A DNA stretch of 64,000 nt from Cupriavidus taiwanensis (GTDB lineage Bacteria; Pseudomonadota; Gammaproteobacteria; Burkholderiales; Burkholderiaceae). Numbering within the stretch: position 1 is the first letter of the stretch; every line of letters begins with the position of its first letter. The stretch spans positions 1,265,483-1,329,482 of the forward strand of contig NZ_LT984803.1 of NCBI RefSeq assembly GCF_900250115.1, in the 5' to 3' direction. The notes beneath the pieces were generated by a model that was not told the DNA's origin, ran no database searches, and saw only the letters and a list, made by a program, of their open reading frames with translations. This document shows positions 19,033-27,532 of this stretch, one piece after another. The position numbers and the translations under genes are program-made.

Positions 19033-19190
19033 GTAGTCTCCTCGGGACAACAATTCATTGCTGCGAAGTGTAACCGGCAGCGGCCCTCTGTGGCGAGACA
19101 GGCCCCCACGTCGGAGGGGAAGCGGGGCGGCCGGCGCCAGGCATCCGATGATGCGCAAGGGTGCGCGCGGCCCGCGCGCGCCGGCTCTGG

Positions 19191-21803
19191 TTATTCGGCC
19201 AGGGTTTCGGCCAGCGCCGACTGCAGCGGCAGCATGATCTTGAATGTACAGCCAATGCCGTCGACATTGTTCTCGACCCACAGCCGGCCCTGGTGCGACT
19301 CGATGATGGAGCGGCAGATGTTCAGCCCCATGCCCATGCCGTCGGACTTGGTGCTGAAGAAGGGCTCGAACAGCCGTTCCTTGGTGGCTTCGTCGACGCC
19401 CGGGCCCTGGTCGATCACGTCGATATGGACGTTGTCGCCGATCTCGCCCGATTCGACCCGCGCGTGCAGCCGCACCACGCCGCCGGCGCGCAGCGCCGGC
19501 AGCCCGGCCATGGCCTCGACCGCGTTCTTGAGCAGGTTTACCAGCACTTGCTCGATCAGCACCGGATCGACATAGACCGTCAGCGGTGGCGCCGGCAGGC
19601 GGGTCAGGATGGTGACGCGGCGGCGCGTGGCCTCCAGGTCGGCCAGGCCCACCGCGTCGGCGACGATGTCGTGCAGCGCGGCCTCGCGCCGCTGCGGCTG
19701 GCTGCGTTTCACGAAGCCGCGGATGCGGCTGATGATGGTGCCGGCCCGCACCGCCTGCGCCGAGGTCTTCTCCAGCACCGGGATCAGGTCCTCGGGCGTG
19801 CTGCGCCCCGAATGCAGCCGGGCCACCGCGCCCATGCAGTAGTTGTTGATCGCCGCCAGCGGCTGGTTCAGTTCGTGCGCCAGCGACGACGCCATCTCGC
19901 CCATGGTGGTCAGGCGGCTGGTGAACTGCAGGCGCTCTTCATGCTGGCGCGCCATTTCCTCGGCGGCCTTGCGCACCGTGATGTCGGTGGCGATCTGCAT
20001 CTGCGCCAGGTGGCCGTCGACCCACTGGATATAGCGGCGGCGCACTTCGAACCATTTCTGCATGTCGGGCACGAACACTTCGCGCGCATCCGACGCGTAC
20101 GGCATCAGTTCCGATGCCGGCAGGCCGGCGTAGGCATCGACATAGTCGGTGTTGTCGCTCGAGACCTGGTCCTTGTCGAGCTCGTCGCCGGCCAGCTTGA
20201 CGTGGCCCTCGGCCTCCCAGCCGAACAGCTGGCGATAGTAGCGGTTGGCGAACAGCAGCTCGGCCTTGTCGGTGGCCAGCACCGACACCGCGGCATCCAG
20301 GCTCTCCAGCACCGTGGTGAAGCGGTCGTGCGCGGCGGCCAGTTCCTCGCGCGCGCGCTTGGGCTCGGTAATGTCCGTCATCGAGCTCATCCAGCCCGTA
20401 TGGCGGCCGCGGCTGTCGACCAGCGGCGACACGTACATGCGTGCATAGAAGCTGCTGCCGTCACGGCGCATCACGCGCATCTCGTAGCCGCCGGCGGGCG
20501 ACTTGCCCTGCAGCGTCAGGTCGATCTGCTTCTGCATCTCCTGCTGGTCGTTGGGCGGCCAGTAGGGGAAGGGCGGCAGGCGCCCGACGAGGTCGTTTTC
20601 CTGCCAGCCGGTCATGCGGCAGAAGGCCGGGTTGACGTAGGTGATGCGGCCGTTCAGGTCGAGCGCGCGCAGGCCGATCAGCATCGAGTTTTCCATCGCG
20701 CGCCGGAACGAGGTCTCGGCCAGCAGCGCGCGCTGCGCCTCGGAGCGGCGGCTGGTGTGCCGCCACATGCTCCACAGGCTCCACAGCAGGAAGCACGACA
20801 GTCCCACCACCAGCCACAGCAGCATGTTGTTGGGCAGGTTCGATGCCGGCGGATAGGCATCGGCGCGCAGCGACAGCGAATGGCCCGGCGGGTCGAGCAG
20901 CACCTCGTACGACAGCGCGTTGCCCGGCACCGGGCGCAGCGAGGTGCTGGCGCGGGTCTGGTTGTTCTTGTCGATCAGCGAGAAGCGGTAGCGCTCGGTC
21001 AGCTCGGGCGGCAGCAGGTGGGTCAGGATGCCGTTGATCGAATACAGCGCACCGAGCGTGCCGAGGAACTCGTTGTCGCGCACGATCGGCACTTCCATCA
21101 GCATGAAGCTGTCGCCGCGCTCGTTGACCAGCGGGCGCGAGTAGACCACGCGCTGGGTCTCGCGCGCGGCGTCAAAGGTGTCGAGCACTTCGGGTTCGAG
21201 CGGCTGGTCCTGGTTCTCGCGCAGGCGGCTGGCGAACTCGGAGGTCGACGGCAGCGACCAGCGCCCGCGCTTGGTGGCGTCGAGCCAGTTGATGAAGACG
21301 ATCTCGGGGTTCTCGCGCAGGATTTCCTGCGCCGCGGTGCGGTAGGCGCCTTGCTCCAGCTGCGCGGCGGCGATGTCGCGCGCGAGCGAGGCCAGCTGGT
21401 CCTGGTTGCTCAGCAGCGACAGGCGCACGCGCTGCTGCGCCCAGGCCGCGTCGCGGTACAGCGCATCGCGCTGCTGCTGGCGCTCGGTCTCGTGCAGCGA
21501 CCACAGGATCACGCCCATGGCCACGGTGAAGAGCACAATGGCTACCAGCGGGATGAACATGAACCAGCTGGTGGCGACCAGGTTGCGCCAGCGCAGCCAC
21601 CACAGGCCGCGCGGCGGCGCCACCAGGACGCCGTCGTCAGGACCCAGCGCCTCGATCGGCCCCAGGCCGGCCGCCGGCGAAGGCGCATGGGGGACATGCG
21701 CGGACTCGCCGCCCGTGGCCTTGGCTGTACCCGACGCATCGGAGGGAAGCATGGCGGCACGCAGGCTGCGGAAAAGACGATCGAGGTGGTTGGAAAACGG
21801 CAT
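19191..21803 (-). CDS. Membrane PAS sensor histidine kinase (FixL-like)
   Basis: An 870-residue sensor kinase. It has a cytoplasmic N-terminus, a membrane helix at about 80-103, a periplasmic sensor region to about 325 and a second helix at about 326-347. Two PAS domains follow (the first around NGRITYVNPAFCRMTGW with its PAC segment). His643 in MASSLAHELNQPLAAINNY is the phosphorylation site, and the ATPase domain has VLVNLLKNAVEAM and FFSTKSDGMGMGLNICRSII. The kinase core is of the FixL/DctB type. The start at 21803 (MPFSNHLDRLF) lacks a good ribosome site, so the N-terminus is uncertain. It is divergent from aceE across 424 bases and pairs with the FixJ-type regulator downstream; control of pyruvate dehydrogenase is a reasonable guess, unproven. 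Confidence 0.9.
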   Translation of the reverse strand: MPFSNHLDRLFRSLRAAMLPSDASGTAKATGGESAHVPHAPSPAAGLGPIEALGPDDGVLVAPPRGLWWLRWRNLVATSWFMFIPLVAIVLFTVAMGVILWSLHETERQQQRDALYRDAAWAQQRVRLSLLSNQDQLASLARDIAAAQLEQGAYRTAAQEILRENPEIVFINWLDATKRGRWSLPSTSEFASRLRENQDQPLEPEVLDTFDAARETQRVVYSRPLVNERGDSFMLMEVPIVRDNEFLGTLGALYSINGILTHLLPPELTERYRFSLIDKNNQTRASTSLRPVPGNALSYEVLLDPPGHSLSLRADAYPPASNLPNNMLLWLVVGLSCFLLWSLWSMWRHTSRRSEAQRALLAETSFRRAMENSMLIGLRALDLNGRITYVNPAFCRMTGWQENDLVGRLPPFPYWPPNDQQEMQKQIDLTLQGKSPAGGYEMRVMRRDGSSFYARMYVSPLVDSRGRHTGWMSSMTDITEPKRAREELAAAHDRFTTVLESLDAAVSVLATDKAELLFANRYYRQLFGWEAEGHVKLAGDELDKDQVSSDNTDYVDAYAGLPASELMPYASDAREVFVPDMQKWFEVRRRYIQWVDGHLAQMQIATDITVRKAAEEMARQHEERLQFTSRLTTMGEMASSLAHELNQPLAAINNYCMGAVARLHSGRSTPEDLIPVLEKTSAQAVRAGTIISRIRGFVKRSQPQRREAALHDIVADAVGLADLEATRRRVTILTRLPAPPLTVYVDPVLIEQVLVNLLKNAVEAMAGLPALRAGGVVRLHARVESGEIGDNVHIDVIDQGPGVDEATKERLFEPFFSTKSDGMGMGLNICRSIIESHQGRLWVENNVDGIGCTFKIMLPLQSALAETLAE

Positions 21804-22004
21804 GGGAGGGATTGACGGCTGACCGGCCAGTGTACCGAGATTATTGCGGTGCGTCGCTTGGGGAAAGCGCCAATGAAATCCCGACGCCGTGCCTCCGCGG
21901 CGGCAGGGTGCAGGCACGGGGCTGGCGGGTTCGGCTGTGCTTCTTGGTGCGCTGCCGCATAATTCCACATTATAAAAAACGATATCGCAATTTGAAAATT
22001 TCCC
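21804..22004. other. Divergent intergenic region between kinase and aceE
   Basis: This is the left half of the 424-base gap before aceE. It becomes AT-rich near 21960-22005, with the short palindrome CGATATCG at 21980-21987, and probably holds the promoter of the histidine kinase and upstream control sites for aceE. No gene is visible. Confidence 0.4.
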
Positions 22005-22033
22005 TTGTGCTCGACATTGGGCTTCCATAGAAT
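22005..22033 (+). promoter_or_regulatory. Likely sigma-70 promoter of the pdh cluster
   Basis: TTGTGC (22005-22010) and TAGAAT (22028-22033) are separated by 17 bases. The transcript would have a leader of about 185 bases before the aceE ATG. The AT-rich block just upstream could act as an UP element or regulator site. Confidence 0.6.
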
Positions 22034-22227
22034 CGGTCCGACCCAAGAATGCGGGCGGTAGCCATGCGCCTGCCGCGCGGAGAAACCGGAACAGGTTTCC
22101 CGGCGGCGGCCCCGATGCAAGGCGGCAATGGCGCCGATCTCCGCAAGTCGGTGCGAGTCATACGTTGAGTCGTGTCCGGCGCTGCCAGCGCGGATGCGGA
22201 AGCCAAGAATTCACCCAGGAGACAGTC

Positions 22228-24915
22228 ATGTCCGCCGTACCAGAGCAGATCCTCGGCGCCTCGAGCGCCAACGACGCCGATCCCCAGGAAACCCATGAAT
22301 GGCTCGACGCCCTGCAGGGCGTGCTGGCCGCGGAAGGTCCGGCGCGCGCCGCCTTCCTGATCGACAAGCAGATCGAATACGCCCGCGTCAATGGCGTGAC
22401 CCAGCCGTTCCACGCCGAGACCCAGTACATCAACACCATCCCGGTCGAGCAGCAGGCGCGCATCCCCGGCGACCAGGACATCGAGCACCGGATCCGCTCG
22501 TACACCCGCTGGAACGCCATGGCGATGGTGCTGCGCGCCAACAAGCACACCAATGTCGGCGGACATATCTCGTCGTTTGCCTCGGCGGCCACGCTGTACG
22601 ACGTCGGCTACAACCACTTCTGGCGCGCCCCCTCGGAACAGAGCGGCGGCGACCTGGTCTTCGTGCAGGGCCACTCGGCTCCGGGCGTGTACTCGCGCGC
22701 CTTCCTGCTTGGCCGCCTGAGCCAGGACCAGCTCGACAACTTCCGCCAGGAAGTCGATGGCAAGGGCATCTCGTCGTACCCGCACCCGTGGCTGATGCCG
22801 GATTTCTGGCAGTTCCCGACGGTGTCGATGGGCCTGGGCCCGATCATGGCCATCTACCAGGCCCGCTTCATGAAGTACCTGGACAGCCGCGGCCTGGCCA
22901 AGGCCGGTGACCGCAAGGTGTGGGCCTTCCTGGGCGACGGCGAGACCGATGAGCCGGAATCGCTGGGCGCGATCGGCATGGCCGGCCGCGAGAAGCTCGA
23001 CAACCTGGTCTTCGTCATCAACTGCAACCTGCAGCGCCTGGACGGCCCGGTGCGCGGCAACGGCAAGATCATCCAGGAACTGGAGTCCGAGTTCCGCGGC
23101 GCCGGCTGGAACGTGATCAAGGTGGTGTGGGGCAGCAAGTGGGATGCGCTGCTGGCGCGCGACACCAAGGGCCTGCTGATGAAACGCATGATGGATTGCG
23201 TGGACGGCGAGTACCAGACCATGAAGGCCAAGGACGGCGCCTACGTGCGCGAGCACTTCTTCAACACGCCCGAGCTGAAGGCGATGGTCGCCGACTGGTC
23301 CGACGAGGACATCTGGCGCCTGAACCGCGGCGGCCACGACCCGCACAAGATCTACGCCGCCTACAAGGCCGCGAGCGAGCACAAGGGCCAGCCCACGCTG
23401 ATCCTGGCCAAGACCATCAAGGGCTATGGCATGGGCGACGCCGGCCAGGCCATGAACGTCGCGCACCAGCAGAAGAAGATGCCGGTCGACGCGATCCGCA
23501 AGTTCCGCGACCAGTTCAATATCCCGGTCGCCGACGACAAGCTGGAAGAAGTGCCGTACATCACCTTCGAGGAAGGCTCGAAGGAACTGGAATACATGCG
23601 CCAGGCGCGCATGAACCTGGGCGGCTACCTGCCGGCCCGCCGCCAGAAGGCCGAAGCGCTGGCGGTGCCCGAGCTGAAGGCGTTCGAGGCGCTGCTCAAG
23701 GCCACCGGCGAGGGCCGCGAAGTGTCCACCACCATGGCCTTCGTGCGGATCCTGAACACGCTGCTGAAGGACAAGCAGATCGGCAAGCACGTGGTGCCGA
23801 TCGTCCCGGACGAGTCGCGCACCTTCGGCATGGAAGGCCTGTTCCGCCAGGTCGGCATCTGGAACCAGGAAGGCCAGAAGTACGTGCCGGAAGACCATGA
23901 CCAGCTGATGTTCTACAAGGAATCGCAGACTGGCCAGGTGCTGCAGGAAGGCATCAACGAAGCCGGCGCCATGTGCGACTGGATCGCCGCCGCCACGTCG
24001 TACTCGACCCACGGCGTGCAGATGATCCCGTTCTACATCTATTACTCGATGTTCGGCATCCAGCGCATCGGCGACCTGTGCTGGGCCGCCGCCGACATGC
24101 GCTCGCGCGGCTTCCTGCTGGGCGGCACTGCCGGCCGCACCACGCTGAACGGCGAAGGCCTGCAGCATGAAGACGGCCATTCGCACGTGTTCCACGCGGT
24201 CATCCCCAACTGCATCTCGTACGACCCGACCTTCCAGTACGAACTGGCGGTGATCATGCAGGACGGCCTGCGCCGCATGTATGCCGAGCAGGAAGACGTC
24301 TACTACTACCTGACGGTGATGAACGAGAACTACGAGCATCCGGAAATGCCGGCTGGCGTAGAGCGGGACATCGTCAAGGGCATGTACCAGTTCCGCAAGG
24401 GTGTCGAGAACAGCAACGCGCCGCGCGTGCAGCTGCTGGGCTCGGGCACGATCTTCCGCGAGGTGATCGCCGCCGCCGACCTGCTGAAGAAGGACTGGGG
24501 CGTCGAGTCCGACCTGTGGGGCTGCCCGAGCTTCACCGAGCTGGCGCGCGACGGCCAGGCCGCCGAGCGCTTCAACCTGCTGCACCCGGCCGAGACCCAG
24601 CGCGAAGCCTTTGTCACGCAGAAGCTCAAGTCGGCGCGCGGTCCGGTGATTGCCTCGACCGACTACGTGCGCACCTTCGCCGAGCAGATCCGTCCGTATG
24701 TGCCGCGCCGCTACGTGGTGCTGGGCACCGACGGCTTCGGCCGCTCGGACACGCGCGAGAAGCTGCGCCACTTCTTCGAAGTGGACCGCTACTGGGTCAC
24801 GCTGGCCGCGCTCAAGGCGCTGGCCGACGAGGGCGCGATCGGGCGCGACAAGGTCGCCGAGGCCATCAAGAAGTACAACCTCGACCCGAACAAGCCCAAC
24901 CCGATGTCGGTCTGA
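22228..24915 (+). CDS. aceE: Pyruvate dehydrogenase E1 component, homodimeric
   Basis: An 895-residue thiamine-diphosphate enzyme that decarboxylates pyruvate and reductively acetylates the lipoyl arms of E2. It is the long, single-chain E1 of Gram-negative bacteria. The ThDP/Mg motif starts at about residue 236, GDGETDEPESLGAIGMAGRE, and ends in INCNLQRLDG. The C-terminal block YVVLGTDGFGRSDTREKLR is standard for AceE. The ATG at 22228 is preceded by AGGAGAC. It is called pdhA in C. necator; the 895-residue length matches the value I recall. It is the first gene of the aceE-aceF-orf-lpdA cluster, with 166 bases to aceF. Confidence 0.97.
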   Translation: MSAVPEQILGASSANDADPQETHEWLDALQGVLAAEGPARAAFLIDKQIEYARVNGVTQPFHAETQYINTIPVEQQARIPGDQDIEHRIRSYTRWNAMAMVLRANKHTNVGGHISSFASAATLYDVGYNHFWRAPSEQSGGDLVFVQGHSAPGVYSRAFLLGRLSQDQLDNFRQEVDGKGISSYPHPWLMPDFWQFPTVSMGLGPIMAIYQARFMKYLDSRGLAKAGDRKVWAFLGDGETDEPESLGAIGMAGREKLDNLVFVINCNLQRLDGPVRGNGKIIQELESEFRGAGWNVIKVVWGSKWDALLARDTKGLLMKRMMDCVDGEYQTMKAKDGAYVREHFFNTPELKAMVADWSDEDIWRLNRGGHDPHKIYAAYKAASEHKGQPTLILAKTIKGYGMGDAGQAMNVAHQQKKMPVDAIRKFRDQFNIPVADDKLEEVPYITFEEGSKELEYMRQARMNLGGYLPARRQKAEALAVPELKAFEALLKATGEGREVSTTMAFVRILNTLLKDKQIGKHVVPIVPDESRTFGMEGLFRQVGIWNQEGQKYVPEDHDQLMFYKESQTGQVLQEGINEAGAMCDWIAAATSYSTHGVQMIPFYIYYSMFGIQRIGDLCWAAADMRSRGFLLGGTAGRTTLNGEGLQHEDGHSHVFHAVIPNCISYDPTFQYELAVIMQDGLRRMYAEQEDVYYYLTVMNENYEHPEMPAGVERDIVKGMYQFRKGVENSNAPRVQLLGSGTIFREVIAAADLLKKDWGVESDLWGCPSFTELARDGQAAERFNLLHPAETQREAFVTQKLKSARGPVIASTDYVRTFAEQIRPYVPRRYVVLGTDGFGRSDTREKLRHFFEVDRYWVTLAALKALADEGAIGRDKVAEAIKKYNLDPNKPNPMSV

Positions 24916-25081
24916 TCCGGCAGCCTGCACCCACCCCCGCAGTACGGCAGCGCCGTGGCACGGGCGCCCGGGCATAGTCCCGATGGCGCCTTGCGGCACG
25001 GCGGCGTGACAGAAGCGGGCGGCGAAGGTAATCTCGCCGCTTGCGGACGTCGCGCGTGCCGGCCTGCCCAGGAGACACTGA

Positions 25082-26764
25082 ATGAGTCAAGCGATTGAAA
25101 TCAAGGTGCCGGATATCGGCGACTATGACGCCGTTCCCGTCATTGAAGTGCATGTAAAACCCGGCGACAGCATCAACGCGGAAGACGCGCTGGTGACGCT
25201 GGAGTCGGACAAGGCCACCATGGACGTGCCCTCGCCGCAGGCCGGCGTGGTCAAGGACGTCAAGATCAAGGTGGGCGACAACGTCGCCGAAGGCTCGGTA
25301 CTGGTGATGCTGGAACCGGCCGGCCAGGCCGCTGCCGCACCCGCGCCCGCACCGGCTGCTGCTCCGGCTCCCGCTCCCGCTGCGGCACCTGCCGCGGCCG
25401 CGCCGGCCCCTGCGCCCGCGCCGGCTCCCGCCGCGGCGCCGGCCGGCGCTGGTGGCACCATCGAAGTCAAGGTGCCGGATATCGGCGACTATGACGCCGT
25501 GCCCGTGATCGAAGTCCACGTCAAGCCGGGCGACACCATCAGCGCGGAAGACGCGGTGGTGACGCTGGAATCGGACAAGGCCACCATGGACGTGCCCTCG
25601 CCGCAGGGCGGCGTGGTCAAGGAAGTCAAGGTCAAGGTCGGCGACAACGTGTCGGAAGGCACGCTGCTGCTGATCCTGGAAGGCGCCGCGGCAGCCGCGG
25701 CCGCACCGGCCGCTGCGGCCGCGGCGCCGGCACCGGCTGCCAGCGCGCCCGCCCCGGCGCCGGCTCCGGCGGCCGCGCCTGCGCCCGTGCCGGCCGCCGC
25801 TGCTGCGGCGGCTGCGCCGGCCGCCGCCGGCGCAACCGGCAAGGCCGCCCACGCCAGTCCCTCGGTGCGCAAGTTCGCGCGCGAGCTGGGCGTCGATGTC
25901 TCGCGCGTGCCCGGCACCGGCCCCAAGGGCCGCATCACCCAGGAAGACGTGCAGAACTACGTCAAGGGCGTGATGACCGGCCAGGCCGCCGCGCCGGCAC
26001 AGGCTGCCGCCGCCGGCGCCGGTGGTGGCGAGCTGGGCCTGCTGCCGTGGCCGAAGGTCGATTTCACCCGCTTCGGCGAAGTCGAAAGCAAGGCGCTGTC
26101 GCGCATCAAGAAGATCTCGGGTGCCAACCTGCACCGCAACTGGGTCATGATCCCGCACGTCACCAACCATGACGAAGCGGACATCACCGAGCTCGAGGCC
26201 TTCCGCGTCCAGCTGAACAAGGAAAACGAGAAGGCCGGCATCAAGGTGACCATGCTGGCGTTCATGATCAAGGCCACGGTCGCGGCGCTGAAGAAGTTCC
26301 CGAACTTCAATGCCTCGCTCGACGGCGACAACCTGGTGCTGAAGAAGTACTTCAACATCGGCTTCGCCGCGGATACCCCGAACGGCCTGGTCGTGCCGGT
26401 GATCAAGGACGCCGACAAGAAGGGCGTGCTCGAGATCAGCCAGGAAATGAGCGAGCTGGCCAAGCTGGCGCGCGAGGGCAAGCTCAAGCCCGACCAGATG
26501 CAGGGCGGCTGCTTCTCGATCTCGTCGCTGGGCGGCATCGGCGGCACGTACTTCACGCCGATCATCAATGCGCCCGAAGTGGCGATCATGGGCGTGTGCA
26601 AGTCGTACCTGAAGCCGGTGTGGGACGGCAAGCAGTTCGCGCCGCGCCTGACGCTGCCGCTGTCGCTGTCGTGGGACCATCGCGTCATCGACGGTGCCGA
26701 GGCCGCGCGCTTCAACACCTACTTCGCGCAACTGCTGGCGGACTTCCGCCGCATCCTGCTCTAA
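25082..26764 (+). CDS. aceF: Pyruvate dehydrogenase E2, dihydrolipoamide acetyltransferase with two lipoyl domains
   Basis: A 560-residue core subunit that transfers acetyl groups from lipoamide to CoA. Two near-identical lipoyl domains (about 1-78 and 125-200) carry the modified lysines Lys44 and Lys166 in the motif LESDKATMDVPSPQ. They are joined by long Ala/Pro linkers. The peripheral subunit-binding domain is at about 258-295 (ASPSVRKFARELGVDVSRVP). The catalytic domain follows, with His533 in SWDHRVIDGAEAARF. The two lipoyl domains differ by few residues, suggesting recent duplication or gene conversion. An AGGAGA ribosome site precedes the ATG. It is called pdhB in C. necator. Confidence 0.97.
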   Translation: MSQAIEIKVPDIGDYDAVPVIEVHVKPGDSINAEDALVTLESDKATMDVPSPQAGVVKDVKIKVGDNVAEGSVLVMLEPAGQAAAAPAPAPAAAPAPAPAAAPAAAAPAPAPAPAPAAAPAGAGGTIEVKVPDIGDYDAVPVIEVHVKPGDTISAEDAVVTLESDKATMDVPSPQGGVVKEVKVKVGDNVSEGTLLLILEGAAAAAAAPAAAAAAPAPAASAPAPAPAPAAAPAPVPAAAAAAAAPAAAGATGKAAHASPSVRKFARELGVDVSRVPGTGPKGRITQEDVQNYVKGVMTGQAAAPAQAAAAGAGGGELGLLPWPKVDFTRFGEVESKALSRIKKISGANLHRNWVMIPHVTNHDEADITELEAFRVQLNKENEKAGIKVTMLAFMIKATVAALKKFPNFNASLDGDNLVLKKYFNIGFAADTPNGLVVPVIKDADKKGVLEISQEMSELAKLAREGKLKPDQMQGGCFSISSLGGIGGTYFTPIINAPEVAIMGVCKSYLKPVWDGKQFAPRLTLPLSLSWDHRVIDGAEAARFNTYFAQLLADFRRILL

Positions 26765-26836
26765 GCGGGGTGGCGCCGCGCGGGCAGGGCGATTGCCCGG
26801 GCCGCGCGGCGCGCCACGCGCAACCGGGAGCAAGCC

Positions 26837-27499
26837 ATGACTACCTGTGTTGTCGTCAGGAAGGGCGCCGAGGTGGCGATCGCGGCGGACGCGCTCGTGA
26901 CCTTCGGCGATACGCGCCTGTCGCGCGCGTACGAGCGCAACCAGAAAGTGTTTCCGGTGGGCGACGGCTTTATCGCGCTGGCCGGGACCACCGCGCACTT
27001 CCCGGTGATGCGCACGCTGCTGGCGGGGCTCGGCGACGAGTGCCGGCTGGGCTCGCGCGACGACGTCTTCCGCACCTTCCTGAAGGTGCACGAGAAGCTG
27101 AAGTCGGACTACTTCGTCAACACCAAGGAAGACGATGACGACCCCTACGAGTCGTCGCAGATCGTATGCCTGATCGCCAATCCGGCGGGCATCTTCGGCG
27201 TCTACTCGTATCGCGAGGTGTTTTCGTTCGATCGCTTCTGGGGCATCGGCTCTGGCCGCAACTACGCGCTGGGCGCGATGCACGCGGTCTATGACCGGCC
27301 GGACCTTGGCGCGGGCGAAATCGCGCGCATCGGCGTCGATGCCGGCGTGGAATTCGACAAGAGTTCGGCGGGGCCGATCGAGGTGCATACCGTGCGGCTG
27401 CACGAGCAGGACGCCGCGGCGGCACCGGACGAGGACGATGGCGCGGGCGGCAATCCGGCGACCGGCAACGCAGCAACCAACAACGATGGCGCGCCCTGA
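26837..27499 (+). CDS. Proteasome-like Ntn-hydrolase (betaproteobacterial proteasome homologue, BPH)
   Basis: A 220-residue protein with the N-terminal-nucleophile fold of HslV and proteasome beta subunits. After Met removal, Thr1 would be exposed in TTCVVVRKGAEVAIAADALV, with Asp17 at the proteasome position. A Lys in YERNQKVFPVGDGFIALAG lies three residues later than the usual Lys33. The glycine-rich ALAGTTAHFPVM and the DRFWGIGSGRNYALGAMHAV block match the beta-subunit core including the SGR(N) motif. The C-terminal 25 residues are acidic and low-complexity. It lies 72 bases after aceF and 33 before lpdA on the same strand, thus inside the pdh cluster. A BPH family forming double rings has been described in Thiobacillus and Cupriavidus; its substrates and unfoldase partner are unknown. 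I take this to be the unassigned ORF3 of the published pdhA-pdhB-ORF3-pdhL cluster. Confidence 0.83.
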   Translation: MTTCVVVRKGAEVAIAADALVTFGDTRLSRAYERNQKVFPVGDGFIALAGTTAHFPVMRTLLAGLGDECRLGSRDDVFRTFLKVHEKLKSDYFVNTKEDDDDPYESSQIVCLIANPAGIFGVYSYREVFSFDRFWGIGSGRNYALGAMHAVYDRPDLGAGEIARIGVDAGVEFDKSSAGPIEVHTVRLHEQDAAAAPDEDDGAGGNPATGNAATNNDGAP

Positions 27500-27532
27500 G
27501 GCCGAGAGGCGGGCGCGCATAGAGGAGCAAAC

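Noticed and set aside
21970..24999. About 1,000-codon open frame opposite aceE
   Set aside because: It has the same GC-shadow composition and antisense position to a fully conserved enzyme, and no start signal.
25320..25850. GC-rich tandem repeats in aceF as a mobile or CRISPR-like repeat
   Set aside because: These encode the Ala/Pro linkers and duplicated lipoyl domains of E2, a normal feature of this subunit.
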